In this document: in pieces, positions 1-9,498 of the stretch | Layout: the number at the start of each line of letters is the position of its first letter | Position numbering within the stretch: the first letter of the stretch is position 1 | NCBI GenBank assembly: GCA_945862355.1 | Contig: CAMAYR010000024.1 | Location: forward strand, 1-34,844 | DNA from: Devosia equisanguinis | GTDB taxonomy: Bacteria > Pseudomonadota > Alphaproteobacteria > Rhizobiales > Hyphomicrobiaceae | DNA: 34,844 bases | Direction of reading: 5' to 3' | The notes under the pieces: model-generated | The model's database searches: none | The model's input: the letters and a program-made list of their open reading frames with translations, nothing else | What the model was told of the DNA's origin: nothing | Translations under genes and position numbers: made by a program

Positions 1-42
1 TGTCGTGTCGGTGTCCGACTGCACGATCTCGAAGCTTCGCAT
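1..42 (-). CDS. possible 5' end of a gene running off the window
   Basis: On the minus strand an ATG at 42 opens 14 codons (MRSFEIVQSDTDTT) that stay open to the window edge. An AGGTGA sequence just upstream could serve as a ribosome binding site. The fragment is too short to identify, and chance is a real alternative. If it is real, the gene reads away from argS. Confidence 0.25.
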   Translation of the reverse strand, partial: MRSFEIVQSDTDTT

Positions 43-1283
43 CCCATCACCTGCCGAGTGAGCCGCCCTCGACAAGAGAAATAGCTGATTCGCAAACCAA
101 CCCAGACCCTTACGCCATCACCACCGGATCGGAGTTACGGAAGCAGGCAGCAAATATTGTGGCAAGTAGCCAGTGAGAAAGAGTTAGACTGATCCATAAT
201 CCCAAAAAAGCTAGCATTTAGGGTGCCCAACTATGACTATTGCTCTGTCATTGTTCCGAGGCGAACGTTTGGTGCGCGCTATTGACTGTTTCACAGCTTG
301 GTCGGCGAGTTAGGTCGGCGAGGATTGTATCGGCACTCTTAGTCCATATGAACGTCCATGGGCCGAGGTTGGGCGCGGCGAGGTGCGTTTAGGGATGGGT
401 CGGCTCCGGACAGACTCTGCGGGGGCAGCAAAGCATTTGCTAACCCGTCAGAAGCCTGCGCCACCCTGAGAACGCCTTCCATATTGAACTCCTCATCACT
501 GCGCCTCCCGGTTGCTCACACAGGCCATCCCACCCCGTTGCGACGACCCATGGCCGAAGTCGATCTGGTCTTCATTCAAAGAGCATGATGGAGCCATGAT
601 GCCGCTTGTTTACCCCGGCGTCTCCGCTGCCAGCCTAACGAGTGCGATCGAACAGTGAAGACGGATAGCTGGGAGAACGGGGCAGTCAACGTTGGTCAGC
701 CGTCGGAGTTGATTTTCCAGGGGGGGGGGGTGTTGCTGATGCGCCACATCTTACCCGCCGACATCCCGGGTCGTCAGGCGCGAGAGATTGGTTCACACGA
801 TCCGATGCTCGGGTTCGTTCGCGGGCTCACACCAGAGTCGGGCAGCGAAAGCCGGAGCCGACGGCCAACTCGCACATCCGGACGAAACTCGTGATCGCTG
901 TTGGCGCACACCAATCTCGAAGCCTCGCCTGCTTCGCGTTTGCGGCTATCGAAAGCGACCGCGTCCGCGCGAAAGCCAGGGGACGGTTCCGCTTCACGGC
1001 CGCCGCATCAGGACTAGCGAATGGAAGCGGCGCTCGCAGGGCGGTGCCGTGCGGCGTGTGCGTGGGCCGGGGTACCTGCAGGTTATGTTGAAGCAGGGAT
1101 TCCGGATCGGATCCGCAGCTGGCTTTGGTCCCGACATGGTGCAGTCGGGTTAGGCCAATTGGGGACAGCCACCATTTGCCTCCGTGCGTCCCCCCCCCGC
1201 CGTTTGACGCTTCCCGCGATCTGCGCTAGCCCCCGATACTCTCGAATTCATGGGCCATCCGGGCCACGTCAAGGCAATCGCAC
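43..1283. other. long non-coding stretch upstream of argS
   Basis: This 1.24 kb holds no gene I can support. The open frames are short, overlap one another and lack recognisable motifs, and the first 350 bases look richer in A+T than the rest of the window. It contains a run of 11 G at 720-730, a run of 9 C at 1190-1198, and a short direct repeat of GGTCGGCGAG near 300-322. The end of the stretch must carry the argS promoter, but I see no clear -35/-10 pair. In many Rhizobiales a dGTPase gene sits here, and none is visible. The stretch may be a decayed gene region or the edge of a rearrangement. Confidence 0.6.
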
Positions 1284-3044
1284 ATGAACGTATTCGCTGA
1301 GGTCCAGGGTCGCATTGTGGCGGCGCTGGAGGCTTTGAAATCCGAGGGCAAGCTGCCGGCGGACCTTTCGCTCGCGTCGGTGGGCGTGCCGGAGGAGCCG
1401 CGCGATCCCAAGCACGGGGACATGGCGACGAACGCGGCGCTGGCGCTCGCCAAGGGTGCAGGTAAGAAGCCGCGCGAGGTCGCGGACATGCTGGCTGAAA
1501 AGCTCGCGGCCGATCCGGAGATCACCAAGGCCGAGGTCGCAGGGCCGGGCTTCATCAACCTGACGTTCGCGCCCGGCTTCTGGCATGGGCTCGTGCGCGA
1601 CGTGCTCGTGACGGGCGACGCCTACGGCCGCTCGACGCTCGGCAACGGCGAGACCGTCGACATCGAGTACGTGTCGGCCAATCCGACCGGGCCGATGCAC
1701 ATCGGGCATTGCCGCGGCGCGGTGTTCGGCGATGCGCTCGCGAGCATGCTGGCGTATGCGGGCTACAAGGTGACGCGCGAGTACTACATCAACGACGCCG
1801 GCGCGCAGGTCGACAAGCTCGGGCAGTCCGCCTACCTGCGCTACCTCGAGGCGCTGGGCGAGACGATCGGCGAGATTCCTCCGGGGCTCTATCCCGGCGA
1901 GTACCTGAAGCCGATCGGGGCGGCGCTGGCCAAGCAGCACGGTGCGGCTTTGAAGGCCATGCCCGAGGCCGAGCGGGTCGCGATCTGCCGGCAGGCGGCG
2001 ATCGACACGAACCTCGCGGAGATCAAGGAGGATCTCGCGCAACTCGGCGTGCATCACGACGTGTTCTTCTCGGAGGCGTCTCTGACCAAAGGCCGCGACA
2101 GGATCGGCGAGGCGATCGCGAAACTGAAGGCGAAGGACCTGATCTTCCAGGGCGCGCTGCCGCGTCCGAAGGGGCACGACGAGGACGAGTGGGAGGAGCG
2201 CGAGCAGACGCTGTTCCGCTCGACCGCGTTCGGCGACGACATGGATCGCGCGCTGCAGAAATCCGACGGCAGCTACACCTATTTCGCGGGCGACGTCGGC
2301 TATCACTTCGACAAGCTGGAGCGGGGCTTCGACCACTACTTCAACGTGCTGGGCGCCGATCACGTCGGCTACATCCCGCGCCTGAAGGCGGTCGTCTCAG
2401 CGCTGTCGGACGGCAAGGCCAGCTATGCGACGCCGGTGTGCCAGCTCGTGAAGGTGCTGCGCGACGGCCAGCCGGTGATGATGTCGAAGCGGGCGGGCAC
2501 GTTCGTCGCGCTGCGCGACGTCGTCGACGAGGTCGGCAAGGACGCCGTCCGGTTCATGATGCTGACGCGCAAGAACGACAGCCCGATCGACTTCGATCTG
2601 AAGAAGGTGCTCGAGCAGTCGAAGGACAATCCCGTCTTCTACGTGCAGTACGCGCACGCCCGCTGCGCCTCGGCCTTGAAGCGCGGGCAGGCGGAGGTGG
2701 TCGGTCTCGATGTCGCGGCGGTGCTGTCGGGCCATACGGATCTTTCCGGATTGGACGATCCAGGCGAGATCGAGCTGATCCGCCAGCTCGGCAAGATGCC
2801 GCGCATGATCGAGGCAGCAGCACGCGATCGAGAGCCGCACCGCATCACCTACTATCTCTATGATCTGGCATCGAGTTTTCATCAGCAGTGGAACCGCGGC
2901 AACGATTTGCCACATTTGCGTTTCATACGGGCTGATGATCCAGTGATCACGGGCGCGCGGCTGACTTTGGTGGCGGCGACAAAGCAGGTGATATCCTCCG
3001 GTCTCGGCGTGCTGGGGGTCCACGCTCCCGATGAACTGAGGTAG
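1284..3044 (+). CDS. argS: arginyl-tRNA synthetase
   Basis: Class I aminoacyl-tRNA synthetase (586 aa, normal family length) that charges tRNA-Arg with arginine using ATP in the cytoplasm. The N-terminal Arg-tRNA synthetase domain covers about residues 1-90. The HIGH signature is at residues 139-142 (PMHIGHCRG), and the KMSKS counterpart reads MMSKR at 399-403, a degenerate form usual in ArgRS. The C-terminal DALR anticodon-binding domain starts near residue 455 (VFYVQYAHARCASAL) and runs to the end. The ATG at 1284 follows an AAGG about 11 bases upstream and fits the family N-terminus. It is the first gene of a same-strand run with the SPOR protein, nagZ, scpA and scpB, an order conserved in Rhizobiales. 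Confidence 0.97.
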   Translation: MNVFAEVQGRIVAALEALKSEGKLPADLSLASVGVPEEPRDPKHGDMATNAALALAKGAGKKPREVADMLAEKLAADPEITKAEVAGPGFINLTFAPGFWHGLVRDVLVTGDAYGRSTLGNGETVDIEYVSANPTGPMHIGHCRGAVFGDALASMLAYAGYKVTREYYINDAGAQVDKLGQSAYLRYLEALGETIGEIPPGLYPGEYLKPIGAALAKQHGAALKAMPEAERVAICRQAAIDTNLAEIKEDLAQLGVHHDVFFSEASLTKGRDRIGEAIAKLKAKDLIFQGALPRPKGHDEDEWEEREQTLFRSTAFGDDMDRALQKSDGSYTYFAGDVGYHFDKLERGFDHYFNVLGADHVGYIPRLKAVVSALSDGKASYATPVCQLVKVLRDGQPVMMSKRAGTFVALRDVVDEVGKDAVRFMMLTRKNDSPIDFDLKKVLEQSKDNPVFYVQYAHARCASALKRGQAEVVGLDVAAVLSGHTDLSGLDDPGEIELIRQLGKMPRMIEAAARDREPHRITYYLYDLASSFHQQWNRGNDLPHLRFIRADDPVITGARLTLVAATKQVISSGLGVLGVHAPDELR

Positions 3045-3138
3045 TTTCCGATTCGATTGCATCAGGTTGGAAGTTGCGCGAGCGCAGGGTTTGCTTCCAT
3101 CCCGAGGGTGACGAGCATTGACTGGGGGACAACGAACT

Positions 3139-4857
3139 ATGTCTGGTTCGCAAGGTCGTTTTCCGCCGCCGCCGCAGGGTTCCTGGCCGCCCCCGGGCGA
3201 CGCAGACCAGCGTGCGCCGTCGCCACAGGGGTGGCCGCCGTCGATACCGGCCACGCCGCCGACAGCGACACAGCCGCCGCGCTTCGCGCCCGCTCCAAGC
3301 CAGCCCGGCATTCACAATCCCGGCGCTCACAATGCTGGTGGTCTCCCGCCAGGCTATTCTGAGTCCACGCAGCCATCTCGGACGGCGGCCTCGCCCGACC
3401 CGACCGCTTGGTCGCCCGCGCCACCGCCGCCCTTCCCTCCTCTGCCGCAGCAGCATCAGCCGGCGATGGCGGCCCGTCAGCCGGGGCCTCCGCCGATGCC
3501 GCAGGCTCAGTCGCATCCCGGTCATGGCTATCACGCCCATCACGTTCCTGCCCAACACGCAGTGGAGCATCCTCGCACCGAGCCCTCGCGTCGCCCGCCC
3601 GAGCCACGTCTGCAAGAGACATCTTCCTACGATCTCGGCAGCTATGGGCTGCCGCCACAGCCGGCAGCGTCGCCCGGGCAGCGCCAATGGCAGCCCCAAC
3701 CAGGGCTCCGCCCCCAACCAGGACACCCCCAGGCGGGCCATGCGCACTCAGGCCTCGGCAGTCAAACGCAGGCGCATATTGATCCGTTCGGCTATCCATC
3801 CGCCGCTTCGTCACATCATCCTGCCCAACAGCCGCATCCGGGGTATCCCCAACACGGTGGCTTCCAGCAAGGGGGGGCGACTGCGCCGCCCGCTGCTTAT
3901 GCGCAACCGGATTACCCCAACGATCAGCAGGGCGAGTACGACGACGAGGTCGAGCTCGAGGATGCTCCCCGTCCGCGCCGCCGTTGGATGATCGCGGCAG
4001 CTCTCGTCGGTGCAATCGGTGTCGGCAGCGCAATGGCCTACGGCTACAAGGCGTTCGTTGGTCCGACAACGGTGGCCACTAGCCAGGGGCAGGTGGTGCG
4101 CGCGTCGCGTGAGCCCGTGAAGGTTGCCCCCGCCGAGCGCGGCGGCAAGCAGTTCGCGAACACCGATTCCCGGGTGCTTAACAATCGCGTGCCTTCGGAG
4201 GGCTCGTCGGCTGCTTCGGGTGGCCCACTTGGGACATCGGGATCGATCGACAGCAACGGAGTTCGCCGCGTTGCCACGGTGGCCGTCGGGCCGGGTGGAA
4301 GCACGTCGGCGGCAGCCCCCGCGCCGGTGCCGGGAATGATGGTGGTGAACCCGACGTTGGGGGCCGGTGGAATGCCGCCGGCGATGGCCGCGCCACCGCT
4401 GCCACCCACGCCTCCGGCCAGACCTCCCGTCGCGGCAGCCCCGCCGTCGGCGCGGCCTTCGCCTGCGGCTGTACAACCTGCCCCGCCGCCGCGTGTTTCG
4501 GCGCCCGCACCGCGCGCGCCGGTAGCTGAGCCGCCGGCTGCACGTGTTGCGGCCATCGCCCCGAAGCCTCCCGCGACGGAACGGCCCAAGGCCGTCGGTG
4601 GTGTCGTCGCCGTCCTCGGCTACCAGCGGAGCCAGATCGAGGCCATGAAGATGATGGCCGATCTCCAGCAGAAGTACGAGGTGCTGCGCAACAAGCGCCT
4701 CGAGGTGGTCCAGTCGGACCAGACAACTCGTGGGTTGGGCGTGATCTATCGCATCGTGGTCGGTCCGCGCGGCAATCTGAGCACAGCGCGGCAAGTCTGC
4801 ACAGACCTCTTCGCGGCCGGCATGGGCAAGCAAGGCTGCTATCCGATGGGCCAATGA
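3139..4857 (+). CDS. SPOR-domain membrane protein
   Basis: Predicted inner-membrane protein of 572 aa with a periplasmic SPOR domain. Residues 1-270 are low-complexity and rich in Pro, Gln, His and Ala, so probably disordered and cytoplasmic. An acidic patch is followed by Arg residues and one transmembrane helix at about 283-305. A second Pro/Ala-rich linker leads to the SPOR domain at about 488-572. SPOR domains bind glycan strands stripped of stem peptides at division septa, so a role in division or peptidoglycan remodelling is inferred. The ATG at 3139 is chosen over a TTG at 3118 because GGGGGA lies nine bases before it. The gene sits between argS and nagZ, and two stop codons (TGA TAA) close it. 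Confidence 0.9.
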   Translation: MSGSQGRFPPPPQGSWPPPGDADQRAPSPQGWPPSIPATPPTATQPPRFAPAPSQPGIHNPGAHNAGGLPPGYSESTQPSRTAASPDPTAWSPAPPPPFPPLPQQHQPAMAARQPGPPPMPQAQSHPGHGYHAHHVPAQHAVEHPRTEPSRRPPEPRLQETSSYDLGSYGLPPQPAASPGQRQWQPQPGLRPQPGHPQAGHAHSGLGSQTQAHIDPFGYPSAASSHHPAQQPHPGYPQHGGFQQGGATAPPAAYAQPDYPNDQQGEYDDEVELEDAPRPRRRWMIAAALVGAIGVGSAMAYGYKAFVGPTTVATSQGQVVRASREPVKVAPAERGGKQFANTDSRVLNNRVPSEGSSAASGGPLGTSGSIDSNGVRRVATVAVGPGGSTSAAAPAPVPGMMVVNPTLGAGGMPPAMAAPPLPPTPPARPPVAAAPPSARPSPAAVQPAPPPRVSAPAPRAPVAEPPAARVAAIAPKPPATERPKAVGGVVAVLGYQRSQIEAMKMMADLQQKYEVLRNKRLEVVQSDQTTRGLGVIYRIVVGPRGNLSTARQVCTDLFAAGMGKQGCYPMGQ

Positions 4858-4937
4858 TAATCGCCAGCCCGTGTGCGGTGGTTGCAGCAGTGAGCCGCAG
4901 CGTGATCGTGTGCTCGATTTGAGGACGGAACGGCCTG

Positions 4938-5969
4938 ATGCGCACTGCCTTGATCGTCGGCTTGGCCGGCGAGACGCTTACCCGTGACGAGCGGGCCTTC
5001 TTGCGCGATTGCCGGCCGGCTGGTGTTATCCTGTTCGCGCGAAACTGCGCGGCTGCGGACCAGATCGCGCGCCTGGTCAGCGATGCTCGGACGGCTGCGG
5101 GTGCTGCCGCTGACGACTTTCTCGTTCTGATCGACCAGGAAGGCGGTCGTGTTCGCCGCCTTCGCCCGCCGCTGTGGCGCGCCCTTCCGTCTGCGGCAGC
5201 CTACGCTGCCATGCAGGCCGACGACCCGCTGAAGGCGCGTCGCGCCGCATGGCTTTCAGCCCGACTGACCGCACGCGATCTTTCGGCACTGGGGATCAAT
5301 ACCAACTGTGCTCCGGTGCTCGACCTGCGTGTTCGTGGTGCTCATGAGATCATCGGCGATCGGGCCTATGGCGAGACATCCGCGGAGGTCGCGCGCCTGG
5401 CCCGTGCGGTGGCAGAGGGCTACATCGCCGGCGGTGTCGTTCCGGTCGTCAAGCACATTCCCGGCCACGGCCGCGCAATGGCCGACAGCCACTTCGAGTT
5501 GCCGGCAGTCGACACGCCCCGCGCCGAGCTCGAGGCGACCGACTTCGCCCCGTTCCGTGCGCTTCGCGACATGCCGGCCGCAATGACCGCTCATGTGGTC
5601 TATTCCGCGATCGACGCCACAGGGCCGGCCAGTACGTCGGCGATTGTCACCGCCGAGATTATCCGCGGCTACATCGGCTTCGATCGTTTGCTGATGAGCG
5701 ACGACCTCGGCATGAAGGCGCTCACGGGCTCATTCCGGGAGCGCGCCGCCGCCGTGATCGCTGCCGGCAGCGACGTGGCCTTGCACTGCAGCGGCAACCT
5801 GGAGGAGATGCAAGCCGCCGCATCGGGCGTTCCCCGTCTCACGGGTAGGTCTCGGTCGCGGTTGGAGGCCTGCATTGCGATTACGCGGCGGGAGGCGGCA
5901 TTCGACGTGGCTGAGGCCGAGGCAGCCCTGGCCGAGGCGGTCGAAGCCGATGCCATGCGGGTTGCTTGA
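4938..5969 (+). CDS. nagZ: beta-N-acetylhexosaminidase (glycoside hydrolase family 3)
   Basis: Cytoplasmic NagZ-type enzyme (343 aa) that removes GlcNAc from GlcNAc-anhydromuramoyl peptides during peptidoglycan recycling. Seen directly: the substrate-loop motif LIDQEGGRVRRL near residue 65; the KHIPGHG loop at 172-178; the His/Asp dyad in ADSH (Asp183, His185) used for general acid/base chemistry; and the nucleophile motif LMSDDLGMKA, where Asp255/Asp256 hold the catalytic carboxylate. This is the one-domain GH3 form typical of NagZ. It lies about 80 bases after the SPOR gene and before scpA, the usual alphaproteobacterial order. In other bacteria NagZ products can induce AmpC beta-lactamase, but no ampR/ampC is seen here. 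Confidence 0.94.
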   Translation: MRTALIVGLAGETLTRDERAFLRDCRPAGVILFARNCAAADQIARLVSDARTAAGAAADDFLVLIDQEGGRVRRLRPPLWRALPSAAAYAAMQADDPLKARRAAWLSARLTARDLSALGINTNCAPVLDLRVRGAHEIIGDRAYGETSAEVARLARAVAEGYIAGGVVPVVKHIPGHGRAMADSHFELPAVDTPRAELEATDFAPFRALRDMPAAMTAHVVYSAIDATGPASTSAIVTAEIIRGYIGFDRLLMSDDLGMKALTGSFRERAAAVIAAGSDVALHCSGNLEEMQAAASGVPRLTGRSRSRLEACIAITRREAAFDVAEAEAALAEAVEADAMRVA

Positions 5970-6095
5970 GGCTGCCGCAGACCCTAGACAGTGGATGATG
6001 GGCTAAACGCCCGTTGAATCGGTGTATTCTGTTTTTCGTACCCGCTCCAGGCTGCGCGGGCACATGAACCTCAGCGAGCCGCGAGCACCCGCACT

Positions 6096-6989
6096 TTGAT
6101 CTCCGACGAAAAGCCAGCACGTGGATCGAGTGGCCCCGGTGCGGCCCCCGATGCCCTGTCCGAGGCCGAGACCGCAGCCTGGGAGGCGCCGGTCGCAGCC
6201 GTCGGCGAAGATGTGCGTCCCGAGGAGGCCCTGCATGTCGAACTCGATGGCTTTTCCGGTCCGCTCGATCTCTTGCTCGCTCTCTCCCGGACCCACAAGA
6301 TCGATCTCGCCCAGATCTCGATCCTTGCTCTCGTCGACCAGTACCTCGCGTTCATTGCCGTGGCTCGTCGTGTCAATCTCGAGATCGCCGCCGACTATCT
6401 GGTGATGGCGGCCTGGCTTGCCTTCCTGAAGTCGCGCCTCCTCATTCCCAAGGACAAGCCGGACGATAGCGGCCCCTCGGGCGACGAGTTGAAGGCGCTG
6501 CTGCATTTCCGCCTGCAGCGGCTCGATGCCATGCGCCGTGTCAGTGCCCAGCTCATGACGCGCAAGCGCCTCGGCCAAGACGTGTTCTACCGCGGCCAGC
6601 CCGAAACGGTTCGCACCGTGCGCGAGACCGTGTGGACGGCGGAGATCTACGATCTGCTCAAGGCCTATGCCGACCAGCGGCGGCGTAACATCAAGACGGT
6701 GCATGTCGTCAAGCGGCGGCTCGTCTGGTCGATCAAGGACGCGCGAAAGCAGCTCGAAAGGCTGGTTGGCCACGGCACCGGCGAGTGGGTGCAGCTCGAC
6801 CTCTTCCTGCATCAGTATCTGCCGTCGAACCCGGCGCCGGGTGTGAGCCGCTCGGTGCTGGCGAGCTCGTTCGGTGCAACCCTGGAGATGGCCCGCGACG
6901 GTATGATCGAGCTGCGCCAGGATGCCCTATTCGGGCCGATCCACATGCGCCGGGCGGGAGCATCGCCTCCGTCCGGGCAATCCGGTTAG
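6096..6989 (+). CDS. scpA: segregation and condensation protein A
   Basis: Kleisin subunit of the SMC-ScpAB condensin complex, which compacts and segregates the chromosome (297 aa). The family N-terminal motif HVELDGFSGPLDLLLALSR begins near residue 47 and is followed by KIDLAQISI and the helical segment that binds the SMC neck. The C-terminal winged helix that meets the SMC cap is at about 215-285. The first 45 residues are variable and acidic. The start is uncertain: no ATG lies in frame before the conserved region, so a TTG at 6096 is used, downstream of an in-frame stop at 6015. It is followed 15 bases later by scpB and is surely co-transcribed with it. Confidence 0.92.
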   Translation: MISDEKPARGSSGPGAAPDALSEAETAAWEAPVAAVGEDVRPEEALHVELDGFSGPLDLLLALSRTHKIDLAQISILALVDQYLAFIAVARRVNLEIAADYLVMAAWLAFLKSRLLIPKDKPDDSGPSGDELKALLHFRLQRLDAMRRVSAQLMTRKRLGQDVFYRGQPETVRTVRETVWTAEIYDLLKAYADQRRRNIKTVHVVKRRLVWSIKDARKQLERLVGHGTGEWVQLDLFLHQYLPSNPAPGVSRSVLASSFGATLEMARDGMIELRQDALFGPIHMRRAGASPPSGQSG

Positions 6990-7004
6990 AGCTGGGACAG
7001 ATCC

Positions 7005-8048
7005 ATGTCGCGACGAGGAGGCGGCAACAAAATGGGACCACCACGTTTGAGCGTTGTCGAGCGCGGTGACGAGGCGGCCGAGCCGTTCGTGGCCGCGACC
7101 GTCGCACCCGCCAACGATGCCGCGCCTGGAGGCGATAGCCTTCCCTCCGGCTCGCCGGTGCATGACCTGATCCAGACGATCGCGGAAGGAACGGCTGTTA
7201 CGGTGGCGCGGGAGAGCGCCCCTGCGCCAGTCCCCGGATCATCCTGCGAACGCGCAGTCGGCAATGCCGCTGAATTCACTGATGACGTCGCATTCGATCC
7301 CGAGCGCGCCGAGAAGCTGCGCATCATCGAGGCTGTTATTTTCGCCGCCCCCGAGCCGCAGGACGAGGCGCACCTGGCCACGTATCTCAATGCCGGTGAC
7401 GACCTTTCCGCATTGCTAGCCGAGCTGCAGGCGATGTACGCGGGGCGTGGCGTTCAGCTCGTGAAGGTCGCGGGCAAGTGGGCGTTCCGCACCGCCGAGG
7501 ATCTCTCCTGGGTGCTGGAGCGTCACGCGCGACAGGAGCGGCGCTTGTCGAAGGCCGCGCTCGAGACGCTCGCCATCGTCGCCTACCACCAGCCGGTGAC
7601 GCGCGCCGAGATCGAGGAGGTGCGCGGCGTGTCGATCTCCAAGGGCACGCTCGATGTGCTGATGGAGGCAGGCTGGGTGCGCCCGCGTGGCCGCCGCCGT
7701 GCGCCGGGCAAGCCGATCACCTACGGCACGACGGAGCAGTTCCTCGAGCACTTCGGCCTCGAGGCGGTGAAGGACCTTCCGGGCCTGTCCGATCTCAAGG
7801 CAGCCGGTCTTCTGGACGCCAATCTGCCGCCCGACTTCAAGATGCCCGAGCCGATCGACGCGGCAGCCCTCATGCCCGACGAATTACCGCTCGAGGATGG
7901 CGAGGATGGTGACGAGCCGTTGCAGACCGAGCTCGAGCTCGAAGAGCCGCTAGCCGACGACGAGGCCGATGCAGATGTCGAAGCGGGGGATGAAGTTGCC
8001 GTGGCGGACGCTGCGTCATCCGAAAGCGATGAGCTGGGGTCTACCTGA
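7005..8048 (+). CDS. scpB: segregation and condensation protein B
   Basis: Winged-helix partner of ScpA in the SMC condensin complex; ScpB dimers stabilise ScpA on the SMC heads. Of 347 aa, about 100-260 form the two winged-helix domains, with hallmarks LRIIEAVIFAAPEP, LSKAALETLAIVAYHQPVTRAEIEEVRGV and GRRRAPGKPITYGTT. The tail after about residue 285 is strongly acidic (many Glu/Asp), as in other alphaproteobacterial ScpB, and the first 95 residues are variable. The start could be ATG 7005 (GGGA seven bases upstream) or ATG 7032, which follows a GGAGG at ten bases. The tatABC genes that usually follow are absent. The gene converges on hemB with 23 bases between, including a small inverted repeat (GACGT...ACGTC, 8047-8063). 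Confidence 0.92.
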   Translation: MSRRGGGNKMGPPRLSVVERGDEAAEPFVAATVAPANDAAPGGDSLPSGSPVHDLIQTIAEGTAVTVARESAPAPVPGSSCERAVGNAAEFTDDVAFDPERAEKLRIIEAVIFAAPEPQDEAHLATYLNAGDDLSALLAELQAMYAGRGVQLVKVAGKWAFRTAEDLSWVLERHARQERRLSKAALETLAIVAYHQPVTRAEIEEVRGVSISKGTLDVLMEAGWVRPRGRRRAPGKPITYGTTEQFLEHFGLEAVKDLPGLSDLKAAGLLDANLPPDFKMPEPIDAAALMPDELPLEDGEDGDEPLQTELELEEPLADDEADADVEAGDEVAVADAASSESDELGST

Positions 8049-8071
8049 CGTCGGCCGAACGTCGATGCGCC

Positions 8072-9340
<1,269 letters not shown>

Positions 9341-9387
9341 TCACATGCTGATTTTCGCCGCGCGCATCACTGCAGGACACGCCGGCA

Positions 9388-9498
9388 ATGCGAGACGATG
9401 AGCCGATGGCGGTTGCGCTGTCTACACAACTTGAACGGCTGGGGCGGTAGCGCGATCGCCTCGAGGAACTCCTCAAGCTCGATTCCAATTGGCGCGCT
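9388..9498 (+). pseudogene. amber-interrupted N-terminus of the helix-hairpin-helix gene
   Basis: In frame with the gene that follows, ATG 9388 (AGGA ten bases upstream) and ATG 9406 open a coding stretch ending in QLERLGR. A TAG at 9448-9450 interrupts it. The frame then continues RDRLEELLKLDSNWRALRQL without any start codon before TTG 9499. Both sides look like one leucine-spaced coiled coil, and a CAG (Gln) to TAG change would restore it. This part is therefore the true 5' end of the gene, broken by one nonsense codon, unless the TAG is a sequencing error or is read through. Confidence 0.65.

Noticed and set aside
358-1287. Several overlapping short plus-strand frames before argS
   Set aside because: Mutually overlapping, poor codon usage, no motif or ribosome binding site; treated as non-coding.
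1269-2363. Long minus-strand open frame (364 codons) opposite argS
   Set aside because: It is antisense to a well-supported gene, has Arg/Ala/His-rich shadow composition and no family motif; such frames are expected in GC-rich codon-biased DNA.
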